DNA of 64,000 nt from JAWKOK01 sp963765875 (GCA_963765875.1 CAVXYK010000021.1:1-64000), one strand, 5' to 3'. Shown: positions 27,201 through 36,934, counted from the first letter of the stretch. Notes: a model not told the origin generated them from the letters alone. Numbers and translations are program-made.

Positions 27201-27362
27201 ACGTCTCTGGCCTTCGGCATAGATGGTGTCAAAGGCCAGGCTGCTCTTGCCGCTGCCGCTTAGCCCCGTAATAACGACAAGTTGATCGCGGGGAATTTCC
27301 AGATCAATGTCCTTCAGATTATGCTCGCGTGCGCCGCGAACAATCAGTTTGTCGAGAGCCAT
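24294..27362 (-). CDS. uvrA: Excinuclease ABC subunit A
   Basis: 1022 residues. DNA-damage recognition ATPase of nucleotide excision repair, two tandem ABC ATPase modules. First Walker A GLSGSGKSSLAFDT (~33-46), UvrB-binding/insertion zinc site (HCPECGEP; CVKCGTSIPEIEPR ... CPSCNGLG), first signature LSGGEAQRIRLA; second Walker A GVSGSGKSTLVVEIL, second zinc site CENCQGDG ... CDECKGKRYN, second signature LSGGEAQRIKLSKEL, C-terminal DMGPEGGHKGG. A ~60-residue variable insert lies near 470-530 (DGEGPHPDILNSD...). Intact despite frameshifts elsewhere. Confidence 0.98.
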   Translation of the reverse strand: MALDKLIVRGAREHNLKDIDLEIPRDQLVVITGLSGSGKSSLAFDTIYAEGQRRYVESLSAYARQFLGLMEKPNVDQIEGLSPAISIDQKGSGRNPRSTVGTVTEVYDYLRLLYARIGQPHCPECGEPITMQTPTQIVDLIMEMPEGSRLLILAPIIKDRKGNHKGVFSEMQKQGYVRARVDGEIYEVDSAPDLDRYKNHTIEAVIDRIIVQQPDETSDQSDDPDQAPSGTDLTRLSDSVETALRLGEGAIIVTDVTDRDNPVDRTFSEHFSCVKCGTSIPEIEPRTFSFNSPHGACPSCNGLGTLQEFDPELILDDTLSLSDGAVRPWKRQNESDGDGYYMQLLSSVGKQFAIPFNIPVGDLSLKQRDVILYGPPTKRNQVRIEYKNGRGESRHYDTTFTGVVSNLQRRFTETSSDYIRNKLQDFMSIRPCPVCSGRRLRPAALAVTIKDMNIHDLTQMAVNDALDWVHWLDGEGPHPDILNSDAAGNGTDPLIVANGLNESNGSDAIRNAPSSHDYESPLSPRERTIAVQVLKEIGARLSFMVNVGLDYLTLSRTATTLSGGEAQRIRLATQIGSQLMGVLYILDEPSIGLHQRDNNRLIETLQNMRDLGNTVIVVEHDEDTIRSADWVVDMGPGAGEHGGHVVCSAPQEAFLHDNDSLTAQYLRGERRIPVPTERREGNGNYLEIHDASENNLKNIDVRVPLGKFVAVTGVSGSGKSTLVVEILYKRLAQLMYRAKARPGKHRSIEGIEYLDKVVDIDQSPIGRTPRSNPATYVGVFTAIRELFASIPEAKARGYKAGRFSFNVKGGRCENCQGDGIIRIEMQFLPDVYVPCDECKGKRYNRETLDIKFRGKSIADVLDLTVEDALEFFQNIPRIRNRMETLNAVGLSYIKLGQPATTLSGGEAQRIKLSKELSRRATGNTFYILDEPTTGLHFEDVNKLLTVLQELVNMGNTVLVIEHNLDVIKSCDWLIDMGPEGGHKGGYVLVEGTPEHVAEHPRSYTGQYLRPMILEENYTVVDA

Positions 27363-27530
27363 GGGGCCTCCGCCTTCTGTCTACTGTCAAAGTCTCTATT
27401 CGCTGCCTTGCTCGGGGCGAACTGGGGCAGGTTGCGTGCCCGTCCCTTTTCCCTGTGCAGCAGTGATGGAATGCGGGCAATGAATGGTAATCCCTGGAAC
27501 GAAGATGAATCGAACGTCTGTTCTTTGGGC

Positions 27531-27573
27531 AATCCATTGTATGCGATCTGGCTGCGATTCGCAACAATGGATT
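27531..27573 (-). promoter_or_regulatory. uvrA promoter embedded in an inverted repeat
   Basis: On the minus strand TTGCGA (27564-27559), 17-bp spacer, TACAAT (27541-27536), giving a ~165-base leader. The promoter is framed by 10-bp arms AATCCATTGT (27531-27540) and ACAATGGATT (27564-27573). An operator for a damage-responsive repressor is possible but no known LexA box was recognised. Confidence 0.55.
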
Positions 27574-27763
27574 CAGTCGATTATTGCCTCAATCTTCATG
27601 CACTTCGGTCAACTGAAATAGTATCGCGCGGGCTGAACGATGAGACCGTAAGCATTCTCCGCTGATCGAAAAAAAAACGGAATCTGAAGCACAATCGTGA
27701 TATGCCCCGGCTATTTGGGGTGCAATTCAGACTCGCATATTCAAAATGAGTTGAACGAGCACA

Positions 27764-27998
27764 TGTAGGGACGAGGCATTCGCTGCAGCCCCATTGTTGA
27801 CGGTTATTGATTCGACCTTCGAGACCTTTACTACCAATTGCAAAGATTCTAGGAATGCCTTGTCCGCTTACCCAAGATATCGTGCAATACCAAGTATGGA
27901 CAAGGCATTCCCAGAATCGGCTTGACAACGGATCGATGCCTAGCTATTTGGAATCGATTTATCAGGAGCCGACTAGACGGGGAATGCCATGTCCCTAC
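27764..27998. repeat. Nested inverted repeats built on GGGACAAGGCATTCC
   Basis: Outer arms 27764-27781 and 27981-27998 (TGTAGGGACGAGGCATTC and its mirror, two mismatches); inner arms 27846-27865 and 27898-27917 (ATTCTAGGAATGCCTTGTCC and its mirror, one mismatch). All four carry the same core word. It fills the middle of the 872-base gap between uvrA and the dehydratase gene and has no ORF. The flanking parts of this gap hold only the two promoters. Confidence 0.65.
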
Positions 27999-28108
27999 AC
28001 GTCTCAACTCGTTTTGTTTGCGCAGCAGGCGCTTTTCGCCAACACACCCAATTCAGATTCTGGGCAGAAGTAAATGCCTCAACCGCAGCGTAGTTAAGCC
28101 CCGGTTGT

Positions 28109-28161
28109 CTGCGGTTGATTGTATTCGGTTGATTGTATGCGGTGATCGAGTACTGTATACT
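28109..28161 (+). promoter_or_regulatory. Promoter of the enolase-superfamily gene, with short direct repeats
   Basis: TTGTAT (28133-28138), 17-bp spacer, TATACT (28156-28161). Directly upstream CGGTTGATTGTAT is repeated twice (28112-28124 and 28126-28138), a third partial CGGTTG precedes them. The direct repeats overlap the -35 and could be an activator site. Confidence 0.55.
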
Positions 28162-28234
28162 TGGGCGAAGAAAATGCTGTCGACACGATTCAAACTCCAA
28201 CGGAGATCATGCTCGGGTCACATATAGAGGACTC

Positions 28235-29434
28235 ATGGAAATCCCAACAATGAAGATCACAGATGTTCTAATTCACCGACTACGTGGCCGCTATTCAGGC
28301 CCGACGTTTCCGCCGGGTCAGCGCCAAGCGCAACAATTGGATGTGTATCCAGAATTCAACGATCGCCCCTACGACGGCGACAATCCACGGCTGGATATGC
28401 CGCTTGAGGCGCTCTACGTCGAGGTGCTGACCGACAGCGGGCCGTCGGGACTCTGGGGACCCATTGAGACCTATCAGGCCCATCCGCTGCTCAGCTCACT
28501 GCGGCCCTATCTGATCGGCCGTGATCCGCTGGCGACTGAGTTGCTCTTTGATCAGATGGCGCGCATGGATCGGCATGGCCGTAGCGGACTTTTCATGACT
28601 GCGATCAGCGCCGTCGACTGTGCGCTCTGGGATCTGAAAGGCAAGGCCTTTGACCTGCCGGTCTATCGTCTGCTCGGCGGGCCCACGCGCCCAGCTGTTC
28701 CTGCCTACGCAAGCATGCTCGGTTTCCCCATCACCCCGGATGAAGCGGCAGCTACTGCGTTGGTCTACAAAGAGCAGGGGTATGACGCACAGAAGTGGTT
28801 CTTCCGCTATGGGCCCGGAGACGGCGAAGCCGGCAAGACCAAGAACCTGGAGATGGCGGCGGCTCTGCGCGACGCTGTCGGGCTTGAGTACAGACTCATG
28901 TTTGACGCCTTCATGGGATGGGACGCGACCTACGCCATCGAGATGGTACGTCTTCTGGCGCCACTGAGTCCGATGTGGGTGGAGGAGCCGGTCCCGCCCG
29001 AGCGAGTCGGCGCACTGAGCAAGATTCGCCAGGCTGCGTCCGTGCCGATTGCAACCGGAGAACATATCTATACGCGCTGGCAAGCCAAAGAATTATTGGT
29101 CAGTGGCGCCGTCGACTTCTTGCAGAACGATCCGGACTGGACCGGCGGTATCAGTGAACTGACCAAGGTCTGTGCCTTGGCCTCATCCTTCGACACGCCG
29201 GTTATCGCACATGGACATTCGCTGCTGCCGGCATTACATGTTGCCGGCGCTCAATCGCCGGCAACCGTGCCCTTCGTCGAATATCTCGTTCGCTACCAGG
29301 AAGTCAAGCAATACTTCCACCAACAGATCTACCGTCCAGTAGATGGGTTGGCGCACCTGCCAACTCTGTCGGGCCTCGGTATCGTGCTCGATGAGGAGCG
29401 AATCGAATCGCGTGACTTGCTGACCTATGACTGA
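28235..29434 (+). CDS. Enolase-superfamily sugar-acid dehydratase (mandelate racemase type)
   Basis: 399 residues. N-terminal capping domain with MKITDVLIHRLRGRY, then the barrel: KWFFRYGPGDGEAG, metal-ligand strands MFDAFMGWD, WVEEPVPPE and TGEHIYTR, then QNDPDWTGGISE and IAHGHSLLPALH. The KWFFRYGPGDG and HGHS motifs point to L-rhamnonate-dehydratase-like enzymes that convert an acid sugar to its 2-keto-3-deoxy form, but specificity cannot be read reliably. AGAGGA precedes the ATG at 28235; an upstream reading to 28133 would cover the promoter. It overlaps the next gene by eight bases. Confidence 0.85.
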   Translation: MEIPTMKITDVLIHRLRGRYSGPTFPPGQRQAQQLDVYPEFNDRPYDGDNPRLDMPLEALYVEVLTDSGPSGLWGPIETYQAHPLLSSLRPYLIGRDPLATELLFDQMARMDRHGRSGLFMTAISAVDCALWDLKGKAFDLPVYRLLGGPTRPAVPAYASMLGFPITPDEAAATALVYKEQGYDAQKWFFRYGPGDGEAGKTKNLEMAAALRDAVGLEYRLMFDAFMGWDATYAIEMVRLLAPLSPMWVEEPVPPERVGALSKIRQAASVPIATGEHIYTRWQAKELLVSGAVDFLQNDPDWTGGISELTKVCALASSFDTPVIAHGHSLLPALHVAGAQSPATVPFVEYLVRYQEVKQYFHQQIYRPVDGLAHLPTLSGLGIVLDEERIESRDLLTYD

Positions 29435-29871
29435 CTCCAGTGGCTATTTCGGCATCGGCATCTACCAGGCAAAGCGATTCGAGAATGTGGGCGTGCTCTG
29501 GCGCGGGGCCTATCAGCTGGGAGCCTCCTACATCTTCACGATCGGCAAGCGCTATCGCCGCCAGATCGTCCGACACTCACGCCACCTGGAAACACATTCC
29601 GTTGCATTGCTACACGGCGTTTGATGACTTCTTTGACTCGATTCCCTTTGGTTGCCGGCTCGTTGGGGTCGAATCGGGCGGGATAGAACTACCCGAGTTT
29701 CATCATCCTGAGCGGGCAGTCTACCTGCTCGGCGCCGAAGACGGCGGTCTGCCCAAGCATGTTCTGGAACGATGCCACCAGCGCGTCACCATCCCGGCGG
29801 TGGGTCTCGATAGCTACAATGTGGCCCAGGCAGGCACGATTGTGATGTACGATCGGAGTTTTCGCAGGTGA
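29427..29871 (+). pseudogene. SpoU/TrmH-family RNA 2'-O-methyltransferase, one frameshift
   Basis: About 148 residues. N-terminus YFGIGIYQAKRFENVGVLWRG with YIFTIGKRYRRQ; after a frame change near 29570 it continues SSDTHATWKHIPLHCY, RLVGVESGGIELPEF, and the SPOUT knot motifs AVYLLGAEDGGLPKHVL and IPAVGLDSYNVAQAGTIVMYDR. Dropping one A at the break restores RQ-SSDTHATWKHIP, so it resembles a one-base insertion. Family members methylate a ribose in tRNA or rRNA. It overlaps the dehydratase stop and ends the transcription unit. Confidence 0.87.
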
Positions 29872-29888
29872 TTCTTTTGCCGCAGATG

Positions 29889-30049
29889 ACTCCACTGCAA
29901 GAACGGAAATTTGTCACAGATAGCCACAGATACGGAGCTGATTTTCACAGATGTTTACGAGGTGTCCAAAGTAATCCCGGTATCATCTGTGTTTCATCCT
30001 TTTTCTATCTGTGTAAATCTGTGGCGAAAAAGGCTTTTTGCAGTGGAGT
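29889..30049. repeat. CACAGA-rich inverted-repeat element, copy 2
   Basis: Terminal 12-bp perfect inverted repeat ACTCCACTGCAA (29889-29900) / TTGCAGTGGAGT (30038-30049). Inward the arms stay related (TTTGTCACAGATAGCCACAGAT versus the mirror of ATCTGTGTAAATCTGTGGCGA). Same family as 10975-11084. No ORF. Confidence 0.65.
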
Positions 30050-30129
30050 TAACTGTGGCAAATTGTTGCAGCTGCGAGCGGCGGACGAGACAGGGCAATA
30101 ACAGATAGGGCAAAGATGAAAGGAACATC

Positions 30130-30705
30130 ATGATTTCGTCCCAACTGCCGCCTGATCCGTGGCAAGAGGTGCTGACCCGGCATGGGTTGCCTGCTGATCA
30201 AGTGATCTCCGCATTGCAGAAGGAGATTCGTCGCGGCAATACTGAAAACGCCGCACTGATTGCCTACGAGATGGCCACCACTAGCGAGGAACTGGAGGCA
30301 TACCTTTGGAAACGGCTGCTGGTCATCTCCGTTGAGGACATCGGCTTTGGCGATCTGAAAGCGCCGGTTCTGGTTGAGTCGCTCTTCAGAATGCACGCAG
30401 CATCTGAGCCGTCTGATGGCGAGCGGCTTCTGCTGGCCATTCACGCGGTCCGCTATCTCTGCGCCTGCTGGAAGGACCGTTCCAGCGACGAGATGGTTAT
30501 CTGGCTCAAGCACGAGGTTGAGAACAATGGTCTGCGCCCCACAATCCCAGACTACGCTCTCGATATGCACACCAAAGAAGGGCAGGCAAAGGGGCGCGAT
30601 ATTCGCCATTTCATCGAAGAAGGCGCGCTGCTTGCCCCGGAGGCGCCGGATAGGAATCGAACTTATCGAGACCGGGTGATCGAAATTCTTACCGACAATG
30701 ACTGA
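30130..30705 (+). CDS. Stand-alone MgsA/RarA C-terminal-domain protein
   Basis: 191 residues. QVISALQKEIRRGNTENAALIAYEM and YLWKRLLVISVEDIGFGDLKAPVLVESLF match the C-terminal tetramerisation/ATPase-associated domain of RarA (MgsA), where the equivalent is ISALxKSIRGxDxxAAL and RxxxxASEDIGLADP. No AAA+ ATPase domain precedes it: the ORF begins with MISSQLPPDPWQEVL and a repeat lies upstream. So it is either a dedicated small protein or a remnant; its conservation to the end (RDRVIEIL) favours a working gene. AAAGGAAC precedes the ATG. Confidence 0.8.
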   Translation: MISSQLPPDPWQEVLTRHGLPADQVISALQKEIRRGNTENAALIAYEMATTSEELEAYLWKRLLVISVEDIGFGDLKAPVLVESLFRMHAASEPSDGERLLLAIHAVRYLCACWKDRSSDEMVIWLKHEVENNGLRPTIPDYALDMHTKEGQAKGRDIRHFIEEGALLAPEAPDRNRTYRDRVIEILTDND

Positions 30706-30732
30706 TTCTCTGAAAATCTGCTATCTGAAAGC

Positions 30733-31380
30733 ATGGCGGTGGTGGCAATGGCTGATACCTATCTTGTGCTGATCCGTCATGGACAGACCGAATGGAACCG
30801 CGAGCAGCGTATTCAGGGCAATGGCGACAGTCCATTGACTGACCTTGGCCGTGCACAGGCCGCTGCCGCTGCCGCCGCGTTGCTGCGCTTTGACTTCGAC
30901 GCGCTCTACACCAGCGACTCCGGCAGGGCCCTGCAGACTGCAACACCGATCATGGCATCGTCAGAGCTGGCAGCGACGCCTGAACCACGTCTCAGAGAAC
31001 GACACTATGGCCTCTTTGAGGGAAAGACCCGACAGGATATCCGCCGGGAATTTCCCGCCATTTATGACGCGTATCAGCAACGCGATCCTGGCTTCGTGGC
31101 TCCTGAAGGGGAGAGCAGCGCTGCCCTACAGGCGAGAGCGGTTGAGGCCTGCACGGAAATTGCCCTGCGCCATAGCGGAGGGACAGTCGCGATCGTCTCC
31201 CACGGCGGCACGATCCAGGCCATCGCACGGTACGTCCTAAATGTGCCACTGGATCTCCAATGGCGAGTACGTCTCGAAAACTGCGGCCTGACCATTGTCC
31301 GCTACAACGACGCCTTCCCAGATCGCTGGTGGTTGATCACGTTGAACGAAGTTGCGCATCTGCGAGATCTGCACGGCTGA
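30733..31380 (+). CDS. Histidine phosphatase (phosphoglycerate mutase-like)
   Basis: 215 residues. Catalytic LIRHGQTEWNREQRIQGNGDSPLT (~12-35; phospho-His in RHG), second arginine in TSDSGRALQTA, acid ERHYGLFEGKT, and the second histidine in VAIVSHGGTIQAIARY. Cofactor-independent broad phosphatases (GpmB/CobC/PhoE type) share these. Substrate unknown. A second ATG at 30748 (MADTYLVL) is an alternative start. It follows the MgsA-domain gene by 27 bases and may be in its operon. Confidence 0.9.
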   Translation: MAVVAMADTYLVLIRHGQTEWNREQRIQGNGDSPLTDLGRAQAAAAAAALLRFDFDALYTSDSGRALQTATPIMASSELAATPEPRLRERHYGLFEGKTRQDIRREFPAIYDAYQQRDPGFVAPEGESSAALQARAVEACTEIALRHSGGTVAIVSHGGTIQAIARYVLNVPLDLQWRVRLENCGLTIVRYNDAFPDRWWLITLNEVAHLRDLHG

Positions 31381-31499
31381 GATCGGATGCAGTCGTCCGT
31401 AGGGACAGGTTTTGGTTCGTTCCAGAGAAAAAGGTGTGCCGGGGACTTTGGGAGAACCATATAGACTGTTCGTTTGAGACCGTTGAACAAGGAGAAATC

Positions 31500-32054
31500 A
31501 TGGCAAAAGAGTTTGATCAGATCGATGAGAAACTGCAAGCGTGGATCGAAGAACAGCAGATGTTTTTTGTGGGTACGGCTCCACTTGCGTCGGAGGGCCA
31601 CATCAATTGCTCGCCAAAGGGGTTGGATTCGCTGGCCATTTTGGGGCCGAACTCTGTGGCCTATCTTGATCTGACTGGCAGCGGGGCAGAGACGATCGCC
31701 CACCTGCGCGAGAATGGGCGCGTCGTCATCATGTTCTGTGCGTTTGACGGTGCGGCGCGCATTGTGCGATTCCATGGCCGTGGGACGCCCGTCTTCCCCG
31801 GCGCTTCCGACTACGAAGAATTGGCGAGCCATTTTCCGGAACTGCCCGGTATTCGCTCTATCATTCGCATAGACGTCGCTCGTGTCTCCGACTCGTGCGG
31901 CTATGGCGTGCCGCTTTATGACTTCAAAGCACAGCGTATGTCACTGGTCAAGGGCTGGCAGCAGCGCGGGCCTGAGGGTGTGGCGGCCTATCAGCAGGAG
32001 AACAATCTGGTTAGCCTGGATGGGCTGCCTGCCGTTGCGGCCAAGGGCAACTGA
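31500..32054 (+). CDS. Pyridoxamine 5'-phosphate oxidase-related flavin-binding protein
   Basis: 184 residues, split-barrel FMN-binding fold: MFFVGTAPLASEGHINCSPKG (~20-40), YLDLTGSGAETIAHLRENGR, VVIMFCAFDGAARIVRFHGRG, then SIIRIDVARVSDSCGYGVP. This pattern is typical of PNPOx-like proteins of uncertain role rather than true PdxH. AAGGAGAAATC directly precedes the ATG at 31500; an in-frame ATG at 31260 lies inside the phosphatase gene and is rejected. Confidence 0.87.
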   Translation: MAKEFDQIDEKLQAWIEEQQMFFVGTAPLASEGHINCSPKGLDSLAILGPNSVAYLDLTGSGAETIAHLRENGRVVIMFCAFDGAARIVRFHGRGTPVFPGASDYEELASHFPELPGIRSIIRIDVARVSDSCGYGVPLYDFKAQRMSLVKGWQQRGPEGVAAYQQENNLVSLDGLPAVAAKGN

Positions 32055-32093
32055 GTTTTGAGAGGCTGTTTGAAAAGATGAGGGCACCGGTCA

Positions 32094-32157
32094 GAATTCC
32101 GGGATTGATCCAAACCGGAGCCTCAAAATGGCGCTTCGAGTGGCTCAATCCCGGGAT
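32094..32157. repeat. Short inverted repeat CCGGGATTGATCC / GGCTCAATCCCGG
   Basis: Left part 32094-32116 (GAATTCCGGGATTGATCCAAACC), right arm 32142-32157. The left part also occurs inverted at 56981-57003 (GGTTTGGCTCAATCCTGGAATTC), so this is a dispersed sequence. It occupies the 319-base gap between the flavin protein and the convergent Nudix gene and could fold as a terminator. Confidence 0.5.
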
Positions 32158-32373
32158 GCTGGCGCACACATTTGGCTCATCAAACAGTGTCTGAGAAAGC
32201 TTGGAGCCGGTCCCTACCCGAAGGACCGGCTCCGCGGGAGAGGAAATGCCTAGAAGCAGAGCATTGATCATCGCGCCCGGATGACTTCGCAGAAAGTGCG
32301 TCATCCTTCTCCCAGGGCGTTGCAGATGGACTGATCGCTTCCAGTCTACGCCACAGAGCGTACCAAGATCGTC

Positions 32374-33108
32374 TCAAGAAAGTCTCAATGCTTCTGATGT
32401 CAGCCCAGTATCGTTCAGAATTAGAGTGCTAGGATAGTTGTCTGGAGTCTCTATCTGCCGGAGGCGTCCACCCCTCCTGATCGAGGAAGGGCTTGAACCC
32501 GGCGCGTCTCGCCACTTCAATGCAAAACGGATGCGTGGCTCATGGCCGGGTGACAGTTCGAGCCATGGAATCTCGTGCGCTGTGAACCATTGCACGTCGA
32601 GTGTCTCGTTGCTGGTGGTTGCATTGCCGCCAATCACCTTGGCGGTGACGAGAATATGATAGAGCTGTTGCCCGGTCTGCGAACCGCAGAGTCTGCTGTC
32701 GAATATGCCCAGGAGATCGGTCACCTCGACTTGATAGCCGCTCTCCTCCCACACCTCGCGTGCACCTGTTGTGGCGGCAGACTCGCCGACGTCGCATCCG
32801 CCTCCCGGTGTTGCCCACAGTCGATTGTCGGCGCGTTGGATCAGCAGGATTCGTCCCTCGTCGTCAAAGACTGCCGTGTCCACACCGGTGCCGGGCGAGC
32901 GCCAGCCCAGGTTGCTTAATACGACTTGTTGAATCTCCGGCAGCGGACGTTGATCGACCAGGCCGAATAGTTGAACCGAGAGGTCAAGGATCGTCTCGTA
33001 GCGTTCAACCTGATAGGGATCATCGGCGAAATGCAGACCGTTGCTGGCCAATGCGCGCAGTTGGTCTGCAATTTCAATCAGGGTTGAGGCAGGGCCACCA
33101 TTAGCCAT
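32374..33108 (-). CDS. Nudix hydrolase with N-terminal domain
   Basis: 244 residues. ~60 N-terminal residues (IEIADQLRALASNGLHFADDPYQ...) form the helical domain found before some ADP-ribose/CDP-choline-type Nudix enzymes. The Nudix box is GGGCDVGESAATTGAREVWEESGYQVEV (~105-132; REVWEE with metal glutamates). It hydrolyses a nucleoside diphosphate linked to X. Its start overlaps the GNAT stop (33101-33108), so both are one operon. Confidence 0.88.
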   Translation of the reverse strand: MANGGPASTLIEIADQLRALASNGLHFADDPYQVERYETILDLSVQLFGLVDQRPLPEIQQVVLSNLGWRSPGTGVDTAVFDDEGRILLIQRADNRLWATPGGGCDVGESAATTGAREVWEESGYQVEVTDLLGIFDSRLCGSQTGQQLYHILVTAKVIGGNATTSNETLDVQWFTAHEIPWLELSPGHEPRIRFALKWRDAPGSSPSSIRRGGRLRQIETPDNYPSTLILNDTGLTSEALRLS

Positions 33109-33634
33109 TTCCGATCTCCCGCTCCATGTACAACAGCCGCACCATTTTGTCGCCGACCCTCACTCGGTTGGCTTCCCCCGTCATGATGAAACCGAGGCGA
33201 TGGAAGAAGGCCATGGCGTTGGTATTGAACTGTTCGACGCCGATGCGAACCTTGCGGATGCCGACGCTCTCTGCAAGCCACGGCCCAAGCAGTGACCATG
33301 CCTGTGTGGCCGCGCCCTGACGCTGCAGGGGCTCAGCCACCATCACCATTCCTACATAGGCGATCTGTTCACCCGGCCAGTTGAGACGGAAATCGACCAG
33401 GCCGATCATCTCGCCCCCTGCATCCGGATTGACCGGCTCGATAGGTACGATCATGCCCATCATCGTGCGGCCCGGCGTCGCTTCGGCTTCGGCAAGATCG
33501 CGTTCTGCCTGGCCATGGGGCGCTGTGAGCATATTGTACATAGCCCAGTAGCCGGGCGTATTGGCATAGACTTCCTGGAGCAATGCTTCGTGGTGGTCGG
33601 TCGAAAGGGGCATGAGCGTGATCTGAAAGGCCAT
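33101..33634 (-). CDS. GNAT-family N-acetyltransferase
   Basis: 177 residues. The acetyl-CoA-binding core is AYVGMVMVAEPLQRQGAATQAWSLL (Q/R-x-x-G-x-A loop, ~95-115), followed by KVRIGVEQFNTNAMAFFHRLGF, the usual beta5-alpha4 segment. RimJ/RimL-like layout. The acetyl acceptor is unknown. Translationally coupled to the Nudix gene. Confidence 0.88.
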   Translation of the reverse strand: MAFQITLMPLSTDHHEALLQEVYANTPGYWAMYNMLTAPHGQAERDLAEAEATPGRTMMGMIVPIEPVNPDAGGEMIGLVDFRLNWPGEQIAYVGMVMVAEPLQRQGAATQAWSLLGPWLAESVGIRKVRIGVEQFNTNAMAFFHRLGFIMTGEANRVRVGDKMVRLLYMEREIGNG

Positions 33635-33776
33635 TGTCTTCTCTCTGGGTGGCGTGGACGATCTAGGCTAGGGTCATGGCAGGGGCAAGGCTTGTTTCTC
33701 TTCACGATGGGCGATCATACGGGTCGAAGCCAACATGCTACCGGATTCAATCCTCACCAAAACAGACGCCTGACGT

Positions 33777-35564
<1,788 letters not shown>

Positions 35565-35902
35565 AGTTGGGTACTCGTGCAGCGTGCTGGGTAGGGAAGA
35601 ATAACTGTTTGGGAGGCTGTTTCGCCCATCGGATCCTAACTTGGCGGTCATACGAGATCAAGATTGATTCACGGTAGGCCGGCATATCCCGACTGGCTAT
35701 GCAAAGCCGAGCTTCAGCGGACCGAATGCCATTCCATCCTACGGTACTTATGATCTCGCAGCACCGTCAGTTTCGATTCGATTGTAGCATAGTCACTACT
35801 TGTTGACACAAGGACATACCGAGGCTAGAATCATCTTCGTGTCGAATCTACACAACCGGACTTTGCGAATGGTACAATTGCGACTGGATCGGAGAACCCA
35901 CG
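35565..35902. other. 338-base divergent intergenic region
   Basis: Lies between the dynamin-like gene (minus) and the isochorismatase-type gene (plus). It holds the plus-strand promoter at 35803-35831. A minus-strand promoter for the GTPase is expected but not clear. No repeat or RNA structure noticed. Confidence 0.5.
35803..35831 (+). promoter_or_regulatory. Promoter of the isochorismatase-type gene
   Basis: TTGACA (35803-35808), 17-bp spacer, TAGAAT (35826-35831). The start would be near 35838, about 65 bases before the ATG. One of the best promoter matches in the window. Confidence 0.72.
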
Positions 35903-36934
35903 ATGGATCTAAATAGACTACCCGTCCCTGCCCACTACGATCCCACCAGTGTCGACCACATCTGGCGCGTATCCTATGCCGAGCGCGCGGCTGAAGCCCA
36001 AGCTTGGCGCCGTCAACATAACATTACGCCTTCGGGACAAGATAGTTTCAGGGTTAGTTTGATTCTGGTCGATGTCCAGAACACCTTCTGCATTCCCGGC
36101 TATGAGCTTTTCGTGGCTGGCGGTTCGGGGATGGGCGCAGTGGAGGACAGTGGACGGCTGTGCAATTTTATCTACAGCAATCTTCACAACATCACCGAGA
36201 TCGCCCCGACATTGGACTCGCATACGGCCCTACAGATCTTCCATCCGCCTTTCTTTGTAGACAGGGATGGCAATCACCCGGAGCCGTACACAATGATCTC
36301 CGCGGACGATATCCGCAAAGGTGAATGGCGTTTCAATCCTGATGCCGCGGCTGCGCTCGACACGACACCCGACTACATGGACTGCTTCGTTCGGTATTAC
36401 ACCGAAGAATTGGCACGCCGCAACAAATATGAACTGACCATCTGGCCCTATCACGCCATGCTGGGTGGCATCAGCCATGCGCTCGTGTCCGCGGTCGAGG
36501 AGGCCGTCTTCTTTCACTCGGTGGCCCGGGCCAGTCAGCCCGATTTTGAAGTCAAGGGTCAGAATCCGCTGACTGAACACTATTCTGCCCTGGGGCCGGA
36601 AATTGTCGACGGCCCGGACGGTGAACCCATTGCAGAGAAGGGCAGCAAGTTTTTACAGAAGCTGCATGATTTTGATGCCGTCATCATTACGGGCCAGGCC
36701 AAGAGCCATTGCGTGGCCTGGACCATCGAGGATCTGCTGCACGGGATTCTTGAGACCGACCCCGCATTGGCAAAGAAGGTTTACCTGTTGGACGACTGCA
36801 CGTCATCGGTGGTCATCCCGGGGGCAATCGACTACCGCGCGCAGTCGGATGAGGCTTTCCAGCATTTTGTCGAACACGGCATGCACCTCGTCCACTCGAC
36901 CACGTCGATGGCTGACTGGCCGGGCATGAGTTAG
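35903..36934 (+). CDS. Isochorismatase/nicotinamidase-family cysteine hydrolase, long form
   Basis: 343 residues, versus ~180-220 for most family members. Catalytic Asp in SLILVDVQNTFCIPGYEL (~55-72), zinc/active-site region LDSHTALQIFHPPFF (HTxxQIFHP), and catalytic Cys in IITGQAKSHCVAWTIEDLL (~255-273), then LLDDCTSSVVIPG. Extra length comes from an N-terminal ~45 residues and a ~90-residue insert between DVQ and Cys regions (TPDYMDCFVRYYTEEL, LTIWPYHAMLGGISHAL). A nicotinamidase-related hydrolase; substrate unassigned. Monocistronic with its own promoter. Confidence 0.85.
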   Translation: MDLNRLPVPAHYDPTSVDHIWRVSYAERAAEAQAWRRQHNITPSGQDSFRVSLILVDVQNTFCIPGYELFVAGGSGMGAVEDSGRLCNFIYSNLHNITEIAPTLDSHTALQIFHPPFFVDRDGNHPEPYTMISADDIRKGEWRFNPDAAAALDTTPDYMDCFVRYYTEELARRNKYELTIWPYHAMLGGISHALVSAVEEAVFFHSVARASQPDFEVKGQNPLTEHYSALGPEIVDGPDGEPIAEKGSKFLQKLHDFDAVIITGQAKSHCVAWTIEDLLHGILETDPALAKKVYLLDDCTSSVVIPGAIDYRAQSDEAFQHFVEHGMHLVHSTTSMADWPGMS

